A stretch of DNA of 64,000 nt from Variovorax ginsengisoli (GCF_030486595.1 NZ_JAUJZH010000005.1:124001-188000); one strand, 5' to 3'; positions 17,381 to 28,011 are shown, counted from the first letter of the stretch. The notes: generated from the sequence alone by a model not told the origin. A program made the numbers and translations.

Positions 17381-17411
17381 ATTATACGAACAGATGTTCG
17401 GCATGCGAACA
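17381..17411. promoter_or_regulatory. IclR-family operator with regulator -10 box
   Basis: CGAACA (17387-17392) and TGTTCG (17395-17400) form an inverted pair two bases apart, and a third copy CGAACA (17406-17411) follows in direct orientation. PcaU and PobR are known to bind just such a palindrome plus one extra direct repeat. On the minus strand a perfect TATAAT (17386-17381) abuts the operator, 24 bp before the regulator start. A bound regulator would therefore block its own promoter while being placed to activate pcaI on the other side. Confidence 0.75.
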
Positions 17412-17482
17412 AATTTGACGGCCATCGAAGTCATTCCGGTGGCCGGGTTCGTCCTTCTTCTTCCACTCCGGGGACAGATTCC

Positions 17483-18184
17483 ATGATCGACAAGATCGCA
17501 CGCTCGGTCGCCGACGCCATGGCCGGCATCCAGGACGGCGCCACGGTGCTGATCGGCGGCTTCGGCACCGCCGGCATTCCGAACGAACTGATCGACGGCC
17601 TGATCGAGCAGGGCGCCACCGACCTCACGGTGGTCAACAACAACGCGGGCAACGGCGAGACCGGCCTGGCGGCGCTGCTGAAGGCGGGCCGGGTGCGCAA
17701 GATCATCTGCAGCTTTCCGCGCCAGGCCGACAGCCAGGTGTTCGACGGCCTCTATCGCGCCGGCAAGGTCGAGCTCGAATTGGTGCCGCAGGGCAACCTG
17801 GCCGAGCGCATCCGGGCCGCCGGCGCGGGCATCGGCGCCTTCTTCTGCCCGACCGGCTTCGGCACCCAGCTGGCCGGCGACCGCGAGACCCGCGTGATCG
17901 ACGGCAAGAACCATGTGCTCGAATACCCGATCCGCGGCGACGTGGCGCTGATCAAGGCCGAGCAGGGCGACCGCTGGGGCAACCTGGTCTACCGCAAGGC
18001 AGCGCGCAACTTCGGCCCGGTGATGGCGATGGCCGCGGCGCGCACCATCGCGACGGTGCACGAGATCGTCGAACTCGGCGCGCTGGACCCGGAGCACATC
18101 GTCACGCCGGGCATCTTCGTCCACCAGATCGTCAAGATCGACCGCGTCGCCACCGAGGCCGGCGGTTTCAGGAAGGCCGCTTGA
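17483..18184 (+). CDS. pcaI: 3-oxoadipate CoA-transferase subunit A
   Basis: A 233-residue alpha subunit of the class I CoA-transferase that moves CoA from succinyl-CoA to beta-ketoadipate, the penultimate step of the protocatechuate/catechol ortho pathway. It shows GATVLIGGFGTAGIPNELI at the N-terminus (the GGFGxxGxP motif), VVNNNAGNGETGLA, and the family's FFCPTGFGTQLA. Its stop is followed immediately by pcaJ (three bases from TGA to ATG), so the two subunits are translationally coupled. A succinyl-CoA:acetoacetate transferase (ScoA) is the main alternative, but the neighbouring pcaF favours PcaI. Confidence 0.92.
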   Translation: MIDKIARSVADAMAGIQDGATVLIGGFGTAGIPNELIDGLIEQGATDLTVVNNNAGNGETGLAALLKAGRVRKIICSFPRQADSQVFDGLYRAGKVELELVPQGNLAERIRAAGAGIGAFFCPTGFGTQLAGDRETRVIDGKNHVLEYPIRGDVALIKAEQGDRWGNLVYRKAARNFGPVMAMAAARTIATVHEIVELGALDPEHIVTPGIFVHQIVKIDRVATEAGGFRKAA

Positions 18185-18186
18185 AC

Positions 18187-18828
18187 ATGAGCTACCAACG
18201 CCGCACCAAGGACCAGCTGGCCGCCCGCGTGGCCCAGGACATCTTCGACGGCGCCGTCGTCAACCTCGGCATCGGCCAGCCGACCCTGGTCGCGAACCAC
18301 CTGCCGGCCGGCCGCGAGGTCATCCTGCACAGCGAGAACGGCATCCTCGGCATGGGTCCGGCACCGGCCGCCGGCAAAGAGGACTTCGACCTGATCAACG
18401 CCGGCAAGCAGCCGGTCACGCTGCTCGCCGGCGGCGCCTTCTTCCACCATGCCGACAGCTTCGCGATGATGCGCGGCGGCCATCTCGACATCTGCGTGCT
18501 CGGCGCCTTCCAGGTCTCGGCCACCGGCGACCTCGCCAACTGGAGCACCGGCGAGGAGGGCGCGATCCCGGCCGTCGGCGGCGCCATGGACCTGGCCATC
18601 GGCGCCCGCCAGACCTGGGTCATGATGGACCTGCTCACCAAGAAGGGCGAGAGCAAGGTCGTCGCCCAGTGCAGCTATCCGCTGACCGGCCTCGGCTGCG
18701 TGAAACGGGTCTATTCCGACCTTGCTACGCTCGAATGCACGCCCGCCGGCCTGCGGCTGATCGACAAGGTCGACGGCCTCGGCCATGCGGAACTCGAAGA
18801 ACTGGTCGGCCTGCCGATCGCCATCTGA
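18187..18828 (+). CDS. pcaJ: 3-oxoadipate CoA-transferase subunit B
   Basis: A 213-residue beta subunit carrying the catalytic glutamate in the SENG motif (HSENGILGMGP, Glu50), which forms the glutamyl-CoA thioester. GIGQPTLVANHL and the closing GLRLIDKVDG region are typical. ATG 18187 is chosen; an in-frame TTG at 18181 overlaps the pcaI stop and could add two residues. It works as a heterodimer or heterotetramer with PcaI. pcaF follows after 21 bp. Confidence 0.92.
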   Translation: MSYQRRTKDQLAARVAQDIFDGAVVNLGIGQPTLVANHLPAGREVILHSENGILGMGPAPAAGKEDFDLINAGKQPVTLLAGGAFFHHADSFAMMRGGHLDICVLGAFQVSATGDLANWSTGEEGAIPAVGGAMDLAIGARQTWVMMDLLTKKGESKVVAQCSYPLTGLGCVKRVYSDLATLECTPAGLRLIDKVDGLGHAELEELVGLPIAI

Positions 18829-18849
18829 ACCCACTGCGGAGACATCACC

Positions 18850-20055
<1,206 letters not shown>

Positions 20056-20113
20056 GCGCGTTCGCCCCCGGAGCCGCGCTCGCGCGGCCCGCATTGAAAG
20101 TTCTGGAAGCAAG

Positions 20114-20842
20114 ATGAGTCAACAAGAAGCCGCCCTGGTCACGGGCGGCAGCTCCGGCATTGGCCGGGCCACCTGCGAGGCACTGCTCGCCCAAGGACGC
20201 ACCGTCGTCAATCTCGACTACAAGAAGCCCGACTGGGGCCATGAGCGTCTGGTGTCCTTCCAGGCCGACCTGACGCAGGAAGCGCAGACGCAGGCGGTCG
20301 CGCACGAAATCACCTCGGCCTATGCCGTGACGGCGCTGGTCAACAACGCGGGCGCGACGCGGCCCGGCACGATCGACACGGCCTCGATGGCCGACCTCGA
20401 CTACGTCGTCGGCCTGCACTTCAAGGCCAGCATGATCCTGATCCAGGCGGCGCTGCCCGCGCTGCGCGCCTCGGGCCGGGGCCGGATCGTGAACGTGTCG
20501 TCGCGCGCGGCGCTGGGCAAGCCCGAGCGCATCGTCTACTCGGCCACCAAGGCCGGCATGATCGGCCTCACGCGCACGCTGGCGATGGAACTCGGCGGCG
20601 ACGGCATCACGGTCAATGCGGTGGCGCCCGGTCCGATCGCGACCGAGCTGTTCCGCCAGAGCAACCCCGAAGGCGCACCGCAGACCCGCCGCATCATCGA
20701 CAGCATCGTCGTGAAGCGGCTCGGCACCGTGGACGACGTGGCCCGCGCCACGATGTTCTTCCTGTCGCCCGACAACGGATTCGTCACCGGCCAGGTGCTG
20801 TACGTGTGCGGCGGCACCACGCTGGGCGTCGCACCGGTCTGA
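20114..20842 (+). CDS. Short-chain dehydrogenase/reductase (SDR)
   Basis: A 242-residue classical SDR oxidoreductase. The NAD(P)-binding [10 protein letters not shown] is at about 10-19, NNAGA near 75, and the catalytic Ser ([11 protein letters not shown]) and YSATKAG (Tyr-x-x-x-Lys) near 135-155. The acidic or basic cofactor selector is not decisive. It is FabG/3-ketoacyl reductase-like in overall form, but substrates of such proteins cannot be named by eye. It follows pcaF by 58 bp and precedes a Bug binding protein by 53 bp, so a role in an aromatic or carboxylic acid side pathway is plausible. Confidence 0.82.
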   Translation: MSQQEAALVTGGSSGIGRATCEALLAQGRTVVNLDYKKPDWGHERLVSFQADLTQEAQTQAVAHEITSAYAVTALVNNAGATRPGTIDTASMADLDYVVGLHFKASMILIQAALPALRASGRGRIVNVSSRAALGKPERIVYSATKAGMIGLTRTLAMELGGDGITVNAVAPGPIATELFRQSNPEGAPQTRRIIDSIVVKRLGTVDDVARATMFFLSPDNGFVTGQVLYVCGGTTLGVAPV

Positions 20843-20895
20843 TCCGGACGCCGTCCCTCTCGATTCTTCCTTTTCCCAGTTCTCCAAGGTTTCCC

Positions 20896-21906
20896 ATGTC
20901 CCGTTTCCCTTCCGACGCCGCGCTCACGCGCCGCAGCTTCGCCATGGCCGCCGTGGCTGCCACCGCCGTCCTGGCGATGGCGCCTCTCGCCGTCCACGCC
21001 CAGGCCGCGTTCCCCAGCAAGCCCATCACGATCATCGTGCCGTTCTCGGCCGGTGGCACCACCGACATCCTGGCCCGCGTGGTCGGCCTGTACATGAGCC
21101 GCGATCTCGGCCAGCCAGTCGTGGTGGACAACCGGGCCGGCGCCGGCGGCAACATCGGCGGCCAGGCGGCGGCACGCTCGCCGGCCGACGGCTACACGCT
21201 GTTCATGGGCACCGTGGGCACGCACGCGATCAACCAGAGCCTCTACAAGAAGATGCCTTTCGATCCGATCAAGGACTTCGCGCCGCTCACGCGCGTGGCC
21301 ATGGTGCCGAACCTGCTGGTGGCCAATCCGTCGCAGCCCTTCAAGAGCGTGAAGGAAATGATCGCCTACGCGAAGGCCAACCCGGGCAAGATCAACTTCG
21401 GTTCGTCGGGCAACGGCAGCTCCATCCACCTGTCGGGCGAGCTCTTCAAGCAGATGGCCGGTGTCGACATGCAGCACGTTCCGTACCGCGGCAGCGCGCC
21501 CGCGGTGTCGGACCTGCTCGGCGGCCAGATCGCGATCATGTTCGACAACATGCCTTCGGCCATTCCGCACGTGAAGGGCGGCAAGTTGCGCGCCCTGGCC
21601 GTGACCACGGCCAAGCGCTCGCCGGCGCTGCCCGACGTGCCGACCATCGCCGAAGCCGGCGTGCCCGGCTATGAAGCCACCTCGTGGTTCGGCCTGCTGG
21701 CCCCGGCGGGCACGCCGGCGCCGGTTGTCGCCAAGCTCAATGCGTCCATCCTCAAGGCACTGGCCGATCCGGAAGTGAAGAAGAAGCTGGCCGAGCAGGG
21801 CGCCGAGCCCCATGGCGAGAAGCCGGAGCAGTTCGCGGCCTTCATCGAGAGCGAGACGCTCAAGTGGGGCAAGGTCGTGAAGGAATCGGGCGCCAGCCTC
21901 GACTAA
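20896..21906 (+). CDS. Bug/TctC family binding protein with Tat-like signal
   Basis: A 336-residue Bug-family solute-binding protein. The N-terminus carries a twin-arginine motif ([10 protein letters not shown]) before the hydrophobic segment and an Ala-x-Ala cleavage region (VHAQA), so export by the Tat route is possible; many Bug proteins use Sec. The mature part starts [19 protein letters not shown] and contains [15 protein letters not shown] and [17 protein letters not shown], the family signatures. No TctAB membrane genes are nearby. Its last bases overlap the convergent ornithine-cyclodeaminase-family gene by four. Confidence 0.88.
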   Translation: MSRFPSDAALTRRSFAMAAVAATAVLAMAPLAVHAQAAFPSKPITIIVPFSAGGTTDILARVVGLYMSRDLGQPVVVDNRAGAGGNIGGQAAARSPADGYTLFMGTVGTHAINQSLYKKMPFDPIKDFAPLTRVAMVPNLLVANPSQPFKSVKEMIAYAKANPGKINFGSSGNGSSIHLSGELFKQMAGVDMQHVPYRGSAPAVSDLLGGQIAIMFDNMPSAIPHVKGGKLRALAVTTAKRSPALPDVPTIAEAGVPGYEATSWFGLLAPAGTPAPVVAKLNASILKALADPEVKKKLAEQGAEPHGEKPEQFAAFIESETLKWGKVVKESGASLD

Positions 21907-22829
21907 GCCTGCCAGACGAGTGTCGCGGCGGCGAGGTCTTCCAGCGCGCTGCCGACGGCCTTGAAGACCGTGCGCTCGGCGGCCGAGCGGCGTCCCTGCC
22001 GCTCGCCCCGGCACAGCTGCGCCAGCGTGCCCTGGATCGTCGCCAGCGACACCGCGCCGGCGGCGATGGCGTCGAGCAGGTCGCCGGCCTTGGTCGGGGC
22101 CTCGTCGGTGTCGATGTAGACGCGGGCGCCGGCGAAGCAGGCCGCATCGGCCTCTTTCATCGCCGGCGTGAAGCTGCCGATCAGGTCGAGGTGGCTGCCC
22201 GGCGCCAGCCATTCCCCGCGCACCAGCGGCGCGGTCGCGAGCGTCGCGCAACTGACGATGTCGGCGGCCGCCACGGCCGTCGCGAGATCGTCGACCGGCT
22301 GCGCGTCCCAGCCCGCTTGGCGCCATTCCGCGGCCAGGGCCTGCGCGCCTTCGGGGCGGTGGTTCCACAGCCGGACTTCGCGGATCGGCCGCACGCTCGC
22401 GTGGGCGGCCGGCAGCAGGCGCGCCACCCGGCCGGTGCCCAGCACCAGCAGCCTCGAAGCCTCCTCGCGGGCGAGAAAGGCCGCGCCCAGCGCCGAGGCG
22501 GCCGCGGTCCGGTGGGCGGTGATCTCGTTGCCGTCGAGCTGCGCCAGCGGCACCCCCGTGTGGGCGTCGTAGAGCACGTAGGTCGCGTGCAGCCCCGGCA
22601 GGCCGCGCGCGCCGTTGCCCGGAAAGATGTTGATCGTCTTGATGCCGAGGAAGCCGGCCTCGCTCCAGGCCGGCATGATCAGCACGGTGCCGCGGTCGTC
22701 GCCCGCGGCGACCGAATGCACGTGGCGCGGCGGCACCGTCGCTTCGCGCGCGAAGGCCTCGCGCAGCGCCGGCACCAGGCCTTCGAAGGCGAGGTGGCGA
22801 CGGGTCTGGTCGGCGTCGATGATCTTCAT
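21903..22829 (-). CDS. Ornithine cyclodeaminase/mu-crystallin family protein
   Basis: A 308-residue NAD(P)-dependent protein of the ornithine cyclodeaminase/mu-crystallin family. The N-terminal half holds the family's [12 protein letters not shown] and the substrate-side Arg/Lys region, and the Rossmann motif is [31 protein letters not shown] is the usual family block. Members include ornithine cyclodeaminase, alanine dehydrogenase and ketimine reductases, so the reaction cannot be fixed here. It is convergent with the Bug gene, with a 4-bp overlap and no terminator, and divergent from the TauE/SafE exporter. Confidence 0.82.
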   Translation of the reverse strand: MKIIDADQTRRHLAFEGLVPALREAFAREATVPPRHVHSVAAGDDRGTVLIMPAWSEAGFLGIKTINIFPGNGARGLPGLHATYVLYDAHTGVPLAQLDGNEITAHRTAAASALGAAFLAREEASRLLVLGTGRVARLLPAAHASVRPIREVRLWNHRPEGAQALAAEWRQAGWDAQPVDDLATAVAAADIVSCATLATAPLVRGEWLAPGSHLDLIGSFTPAMKEADAACFAGARVYIDTDEAPTKAGDLLDAIAAGAVSLATIQGTLAQLCRGERQGRRSAAERTVFKAVGSALEDLAAATLVWQA

Positions 22830-22892
22830 GGCGGGCGTTGGAAGCGTGCGTGGACAATGTAGCGCCCAGGCACCCGACTCTTCCCCCTCGTT

Positions 22893-23651
22893 TTGAATTT
22901 CCCGATCATCACCGACCCGCAGTTCTATGCGGTCGCCGTTCCCGCCGTGCTGCTGCTCGGCGTCAGCAAGAGCGGCTTCGGCGCCGGCTTCGGCTCCCTC
23001 GCCGTCCCCTTCATGGCGCTGGTGGTCAGCGTGCCGCAGGCCGCCGCCATCCTCATGCCGGTCCTGCTGCTGATGGACCTGCTGGGCCTGGCGGCCTTCC
23101 GCCGCGACTTCGATCCGCGGCTGCTGCGCTTCCTCATTCCGTGCGGGCTGCTGGGAACCGTGATCGGGGCCTTGCTCTTCAAGGCGCTTCCGGCGCACAC
23201 GGTGGCGGGCATCGTCGGCGTCTTCACGCTGCTGTTCCTGGCCCAGCGCCTGCTGTTCCCGCCGCGCCCGAACGATCCCATGCCTTCGAAGCTGGGCGGC
23301 GCGCTGCTGAGCACCATCAGCGGCTTCACCAGCTTCATCGCCCATGCCGGCGGGCCTCCGGTCAACGCCTACGTGATTCCGCTGCGGCTCACGCCGGTGG
23401 TCTACACGGCGACGATGGCCTACTTCTTCTTCGTCGTGAACCTGAGCAAATGGGTGCCTTATGCCTGGCTGGGCCTGCTCGACTGGCGCAACATGGCGAC
23501 CTCGGTGGTGCTGCTGCCGATCGCGCCGCTGGGCGTGTGGGTGGGCATTCGCATCGCGCGCCGCATCGATCCGGTCTGGTTCTACCGCTTCGTCTACCTC
23601 GGCATGCTGCTGACGGGCCTCAAGCTCAGCTGGGATGGCTTCCTGGCTTGA
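22893..23651 (+). CDS. TauE/SafE-family membrane exporter
   Basis: A 252-residue inner-membrane protein with seven or eight hydrophobic segments, of the TauE/SafE (sulfite exporter-like) family. GVSKSGFGAGFGSLAVP in the first hairpin and the internal repeat GFTSFIAHAGGPPVNAYVIP are the diagnostic half-repeats. The ORF opens with a TTG (TTGAATTTCCCG); there is no better ATG before the conserved first segment. Substrates in this family include organosulfur compounds and sulfite, but many members are uncharacterised. It is divergent from the ornithine-cyclodeaminase-family gene with a 63-bp gap. Confidence 0.82.
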   Translation: MNFPIITDPQFYAVAVPAVLLLGVSKSGFGAGFGSLAVPFMALVVSVPQAAAILMPVLLLMDLLGLAAFRRDFDPRLLRFLIPCGLLGTVIGALLFKALPAHTVAGIVGVFTLLFLAQRLLFPPRPNDPMPSKLGGALLSTISGFTSFIAHAGGPPVNAYVIPLRLTPVVYTATMAYFFFVVNLSKWVPYAWLGLLDWRNMATSVVLLPIAPLGVWVGIRIARRIDPVWFYRFVYLGMLLTGLKLSWDGFLA

Positions 23652-23706
23652 TGTAAGGCAAACCTCTACGATTGCCGACGCCGCGCGCGATGGGCAGAAT
23701 TTCGGC

Positions 23707-23925
23707 ATGTCCGATCCGTCGACCGCACCCGGCACCCTGCAGGACGAGGAGCTCCAGAGCCTCGCGACCGAGTGGCGCATGCGCGCGATGCAGGGCGACC
23801 AGCTGGCGCATCGCATGGCTCGGGCCCTCGAAGCCGAGCAGCGCCGCCGGATCCGCGATTCGGGCCTGCAGATCCTGGTGCCCGAGGCCTCGCGCGCCAC
23901 GACGCCTTGGTGGAAGTTCTGGTGA
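23707..23925 (+). CDS. Small hypothetical protein (72 aa)
   Basis: A 72-residue hydrophilic protein with a central amphipathic helix rich in Arg, Glu and Met (about 13-50) and a Trp-rich end, WWKFW. No known family is recognised. ATG 23707 lies 55 bp after the TauE/SafE stop on the same strand. The charged, helical make-up and codon use like its neighbours make it a plausible real gene. It ends 11 bp before the dispersed 60-bp repeat. Confidence 0.5.
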   Translation: MSDPSTAPGTLQDEELQSLATEWRMRAMQGDQLAHRMARALEAEQRRRIRDSGLQILVPEASRATTPWWKFW

Positions 23926-23936
23926 TCTGCCGCAAC

Positions 23937-23996
23937 TAGTCAGTTGAGGACAGAGCAAAAACCGCTGCGCAGTTTCTTGGTCTGGTCCCGCAAAGT
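23937..23996 (-). repeat. Dispersed 60-bp structured repeat, copy 1
   Basis: This 60-bp segment matches 33699-33757 at 58 of 60 aligned positions. Read on the minus strand it starts right after the MarR stop codon and contains nested inverted repeats. The outer pair is GGACCAGA/TCTGTCC (with one extra base in this copy); the inner 7-bp hairpin AAACTGC/GCGGTTT (one G-U pair) is followed by T residues. It therefore resembles a rho-independent terminator embedded in a conserved mobile or REP-like repeat. Confidence 0.8.
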
Positions 23997-24479
23997 TCAG
24001 TGATAGATCTTCTGCAGCAGCCTGATCAGCGTCTCGCGCTCGCGCTGCGTGAGGCGGGCGCTGGTGTCGGCCTCGAGCTGCATCACGGTCTGTTCGGCCT
24101 CGCGCACCAGCTGTTCGCCGGCCGGTGTCAGGTGCAGGCCGATCGCACGGCCGTCATGCGGATGCGGCCGGCGCTCGATCAGGCCGCGGCTGTCCATCGA
24201 GGCGATCAGGCTCACCAGGTTGGGCGGCAGGATGTCGAGCGTCGAGCACAGCTGGCGGGAGGTCGCGCCCGGGTTGTGCGCCAGCAGCGACAGCACCGAG
24301 AAATCGGCCTGCTTGAGTCCGTAGGGCGCCATGCGTTCTGCGAACACCTCGGTCACGACCAGCCAGGCGCGGCGTGCGTTGTAGCCGACGAAGGTCTCCA
24401 GCACGCGGGTGTCGAGGCGGTCGGGGCGCGCCGCTGGGCCGTGCGTGGCGGATGGGGTTTTCTTGCGCGAAACTGCCAT
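23997..24479 (-). CDS. MarR-family transcriptional regulator
   Basis: A 160-residue winged-helix regulator. The DNA-binding part (about 55-125) includes FSVLSLLAHNPGATSRQL, the recognition helix ILPPNLVSLIASMDSRGLI and the wing ERRPHPHDGRAIGLHLT; terminal helices form the dimer. MarR proteins of this kind (for example FerR/HcaR-type) release DNA on binding aromatic acyl-CoA or free acid. It lies at the downstream end of the minus-strand aromatic cluster, so it probably controls that cluster. A candidate operator is at 36483-36511. Confidence 0.85.
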   Translation of the reverse strand: MAVSRKKTPSATHGPAARPDRLDTRVLETFVGYNARRAWLVVTEVFAERMAPYGLKQADFSVLSLLAHNPGATSRQLCSTLDILPPNLVSLIASMDSRGLIERRPHPHDGRAIGLHLTPAGEQLVREAEQTVMQLEADTSARLTQRERETLIRLLQKIYH

Positions 24480-24519
24480 GGTGCAAGCGTAACCGGCTTG
24501 GTCGCCCGCGTCCTGCCGA

Positions 24520-26250
24520 TCAGGCCGGCGCGCGCTGCGCTGTGACGGCCTCGCAGGCCCGCTTGACGATGCCGAGCCGCATCTCGAACTCGGGCAGCAC
24601 CCAGCGGCGGAAGGCCGCCTCGGGCGCCGCCCAGCGGGCGTCCTGCGGCGCGTCCCGGCCGATGCGGGCCCAGGCCCATGCCAGCAGCGCGATCATCACC
24701 ACGCGCAGGTAGTCGTCCGCCACCTCGTAGGGCAGCGCCGGGTCGGCCGCCGCGGCCATCGCCAGCGTGGTCGTGAGGTAGCGCAGCTGTGCCAGCCGCC
24801 GCTGCGCGTCGGCGTCGATGTCGCGCGAGGCCTCGAGCTCGTCGCGCACCTCGACCAGCAGGGCCGACATCCCGGCGCCGCCGTCGGCCAGCACCTTGCG
24901 CACCAGCAGGTCGATCGCCTGGATCTCGTTGGTGCCCTCGTAGATCATGGTCACGCGCGAATCGCGCACCACCTGCTCGATGCCCCATTCGCGCACGTAG
25001 CCATGGCCGCCGAACACCTGCAGGCATTCGCTGGCGCCATGGAAGGCCTGCTGCGTGCAGGCCGCCTTGAGCACCGGCGTGACCAGCGCGCACCAGCGCT
25101 GCGCCCGCTCGCGGGCCTTGGGGTCGGCGTCGTGGCGTGCAATGTCGAGCTGGACCGCGGTCCGGTAGGCGATCAGCCGGGCACCGTCGATCCAGGCGCG
25201 CTGGGTGTCGAGGATGCGGCGGATCGCCGGATGCTCGGCCACCAGGTCGGCGGCCTCGCTGCCGCGGCTGGCAGGGGCCGGGCCGGGCGCGCGCATCTGG
25301 CGGCGTTCGTGGGCATAGGCGTCGGCCTTCTGCCAGGCGGCGTCGAGCAGGCCGAGGCCCTGCAGCGCGACGTGCAGCCGGGCCGCGTTCATCATCACGA
25401 ACATCGCCGCCAGCCCGCGGTTCGGCTCGCCGATCAGCCAGCCGGTGGCATCGTCGAAGCGCATCACGCAGGTCGAGCTGCCGTGCAGGCCCATCTTCTC
25501 TTCGATGCGCTCGCAGTGCACCGCATTGCGCGCGCCGTCGGGCAGCCGCTTGGGCACCAGCACCAGCGACAGGCCCTTGGGGCCGGCCGGTGCGTCGGGC
25601 AGGCGGCACAGCACCAGGTGCACGATGTTGTCCGTCAGATCGTGCTCGCCGCCCGAGATGAAGATCTTGCCGCCGGCGACGCGGAAGCTGCCGTCGGCCT
25701 GCGCCGTGGCGCGGGTGCGCACCTGGCCCAGGTCGCTGCCGGCGTGGGCTTCGGTGAGGCACATGGTGGCCAGCCATTCGCCGGTGGCGATCTTCGACAG
25801 ATAGCGTTGCTTGAGCTCGTCGCTGCCATGGTGCCGGATGCATTCGTAGGCGCCGTGCAGCAGACCCGGCGCCATCGTGAGCCCATGGTTGGCGGCGCTG
25901 AGCCATTCGTACAGCACCGCCTCGAGCACCGCGGGCAGGCCCTGGCCGCCATCCTCGGGCGCCGCCGACAGGGCGGGCCAGCCGCCGTCGACGAAGGCCC
26001 GGTAAGCGTCGCGGAAGCCCGGCGGCGTGAGCACCTCGCCATTCACGAAGCGGCAGCCGATCTCGTCGCCGTCGCGGTTCGGCGGCGCGATAACTTCGGC
26101 CACGAACTTGCCGGCCTCGTCGAGCACCTGGGCCTGCAGCGCCTCGTCGACCTCCGCGAACGGTGCCAGGGCGCTCAGGCGCGCGGGGGCGCCGAGCACG
26201 GTGTTCAGCAGGAAGCGGACGTCGTCGGGGCGGGGGCTGTAGGTCGTCAT
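24520..26250 (-). CDS. Acyl-CoA dehydrogenase
   Basis: A 576-residue FAD flavoenzyme of the acyl-CoA dehydrogenase superfamily, in the long form with an extra C-terminal helical domain (FadE/DmdC-like). Motifs: MCLTEAHAGSDLG (163-175), FISGGEHD near 197-204, FGGHGYVREWGIEQ (413-426) and the catalytic-base region YEGTNEIQ (437-444, Glu438). It would make an enoyl-CoA from an acyl-CoA, passing electrons to ETF. The neighbours (CoA ligase, crotonase) suggest an aryl-propanoyl or similar acyl-CoA substrate. It starts 10 bp after the tannase-family gene ends, in one operon. Confidence 0.88.
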   Translation of the reverse strand: MTTYSPRPDDVRFLLNTVLGAPARLSALAPFAEVDEALQAQVLDEAGKFVAEVIAPPNRDGDEIGCRFVNGEVLTPPGFRDAYRAFVDGGWPALSAAPEDGGQGLPAVLEAVLYEWLSAANHGLTMAPGLLHGAYECIRHHGSDELKQRYLSKIATGEWLATMCLTEAHAGSDLGQVRTRATAQADGSFRVAGGKIFISGGEHDLTDNIVHLVLCRLPDAPAGPKGLSLVLVPKRLPDGARNAVHCERIEEKMGLHGSSTCVMRFDDATGWLIGEPNRGLAAMFVMMNAARLHVALQGLGLLDAAWQKADAYAHERRQMRAPGPAPASRGSEAADLVAEHPAIRRILDTQRAWIDGARLIAYRTAVQLDIARHDADPKARERAQRWCALVTPVLKAACTQQAFHGASECLQVFGGHGYVREWGIEQVVRDSRVTMIYEGTNEIQAIDLLVRKVLADGGAGMSALLVEVRDELEASRDIDADAQRRLAQLRYLTTTLAMAAAADPALPYEVADDYLRVVMIALLAWAWARIGRDAPQDARWAAPEAAFRRWVLPEFEMRLGIVKRACEAVTAQRAPA

Positions 26251-26260
26251 CGCGGGGATC

Positions 26261-27988
26261 TCAAGGCGCGCGGCAGGCGAAGCTGGCCGCGGATTCGGTG
26301 TCGCCGCCGGTGTAGGCAGCGACTTGCGGGTAGGGGCACAGCGGACGCGTGCGCCGGGCCGACCAGCTGGCCGGCACTTCGGGGTTGACGCTCGCCGTGC
26401 CGGGGCCGCGAGCGCTCGCCACCACCGACTCGGGCGCCCGGCCTTGCTCGACCCAGTCGACCAGCGCGCTCAGCATGTCGAACTGGTCGGTGGCGGGGCC
26501 GCCCGCGCAGTGGTTCATGCCCGGGACCGGGAAGTAGCGCGCGAAGGCCGCGGCGTCGCCGCCATGGGTCGACTGCAGCCGCTCGTACCAGGCGGCGGTG
26601 TCGTCGGACGAGAACACGGGGTCGCTGGTGCCGTGGTAGACGATCAGCTTGCCGCCGCGGTCGCGCAGGGCCGTCAGCTTCGAGGCGTCGGGCGGCGACA
26701 TGAAGGCCATCGCCGATTCGCGATAGACCGGGTCGGTGGCGTCGATCAGCGGCGCATCGCGGTCCATGTCGAAGCCGAGCGCGAAGGCGAGGCCGCCCGG
26801 CCGCGTGGCCAGCGGCGGCGAGGTGAAGATGAAGCCCACCGCGCCCGGGTCACGGGTCTGGGAGCTCGAGAACTTCCATTCGCGCCAGTTGCTGCCGCCG
26901 ATTCCGGCGTCGAAAGGGAAGCTGCTGTAGATCGGCTTGCCGGCGCTGTCGCGGGCGCCCGTGAACACGTTGGCGAGTGCGCCTTTCTGCGCCGCCGTCA
27001 GGCACTGGCCGTCGCGCGTGCCGCTGCAGCTCGGCACGTCGCGCTGCAGGTCGAAGTTCGCCTGGCAGGCCTTGACGTCGGAAACGATGCCGTCCGCCAG
27101 GCCGTCGAGCGCATCGCAGCGGGCCAGCACGCGGTCGGACACCAGCTGCAGCTCGGCCGGCGTGAACGCGCTTTGAAGGTCCGGCAGGCCTGCCGGCGTG
27201 GCCGCGGTCGCCACCTTGGCGTACTGCTGTGCGCCATAGAGCTGCGCCACCGCGGCGCGCGGCAGGTTGTAGCCGGGGTCGCCCGCGAGGATGCCGTCGT
27301 ACTGGCTGGACGCGCGGGCGGCGGCCACCATCGCGTGCCTGCCGCCGTTGGAGCAGCCGCCGAAATAGGACCTGTCGGGGCCGCGGCCGTAGGCCTGGGC
27401 GATCAGGTTCCTGGCCATCGGCGTGAGCTGCGCGACCGCGTTGTAGCCGTAGTCGAGCCGGGCCTGCGGATCGAGGCCGAAGGCGGGGCCGAGCGAACCG
27501 GGATGGCCGGCGTCCGAACTGATCACCGCGAAGCCCATCTGCAGGGCGTTGGTCACCGGCGCACCGCCGCCGATGCCGCCGACCGCCGGCACGACCACGC
27601 CGTCGAGGCCGCCATTGGCCTGGTAGAAGAAGCGGCCGTTCCAGGCCACCGGCAGCCGCATCTCGAAACCGATCGCGTAGCGCTTGCCGTCGACCGGGCC
27701 GATGCGCTCGTTCATGCGGCCCTGGACCAGGCAGTGGGCCGGAACCGGCACGCTGGCGTTGCCCAGCGCGACCGTGCCGGCCGGCACCGCCACGGCCTGG
27801 GTGTACAAGGTGCCGGGCGGCGCCGCGCTGGCCGCGAGCGCGCTGCACGACAGCAGCGTGCCGGGCCGGGCCGCGGCCAGCGGCGCGGTCGGCGCAGTCC
27901 GGCCGACACCGGCACAGGCGGCGAGCAGGGAAGCGCCGGCCAGCGCCACGGCGCCGAGCTGGAGATGGCTGCGGGTGGGGGTCTTCAT
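26261..27988 (-). CDS. Tannase/feruloyl-esterase family lipoprotein
   Basis: A 575-residue serine esterase of the tannase/feruloyl esterase family. A lipoprotein signal peptide ends LLAAC (Cys25), so the enzyme is probably membrane-anchored outside the cytoplasm. The nucleophile is in GGCSNGGRHA (Ser213). The acid is in YHGTSDPVF and the base in PGMNHCAGG, and the Cys next to Ser and His form the family's CS-D-HC disulfide-linked triad. It would release hydroxycinnamates or gallate from esters such as chlorogenate. AGGAG precedes ATG 27988. It sits between the acyl-CoA dehydrogenase and the ABC importer, which suits capture of the released acid. Confidence 0.88.
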   Translation of the reverse strand: MKTPTRSHLQLGAVALAGASLLAACAGVGRTAPTAPLAAARPGTLLSCSALAASAAPPGTLYTQAVAVPAGTVALGNASVPVPAHCLVQGRMNERIGPVDGKRYAIGFEMRLPVAWNGRFFYQANGGLDGVVVPAVGGIGGGAPVTNALQMGFAVISSDAGHPGSLGPAFGLDPQARLDYGYNAVAQLTPMARNLIAQAYGRGPDRSYFGGCSNGGRHAMVAAARASSQYDGILAGDPGYNLPRAAVAQLYGAQQYAKVATAATPAGLPDLQSAFTPAELQLVSDRVLARCDALDGLADGIVSDVKACQANFDLQRDVPSCSGTRDGQCLTAAQKGALANVFTGARDSAGKPIYSSFPFDAGIGGSNWREWKFSSSQTRDPGAVGFIFTSPPLATRPGGLAFALGFDMDRDAPLIDATDPVYRESAMAFMSPPDASKLTALRDRGGKLIVYHGTSDPVFSSDDTAAWYERLQSTHGGDAAAFARYFPVPGMNHCAGGPATDQFDMLSALVDWVEQGRAPESVVASARGPGTASVNPEVPASWSARRTRPLCPYPQVAAYTGGDTESAASFACRAP

Positions 27989-28011
27989 CGTGTCTCCTGC
28001 TGGCCGGTCGC

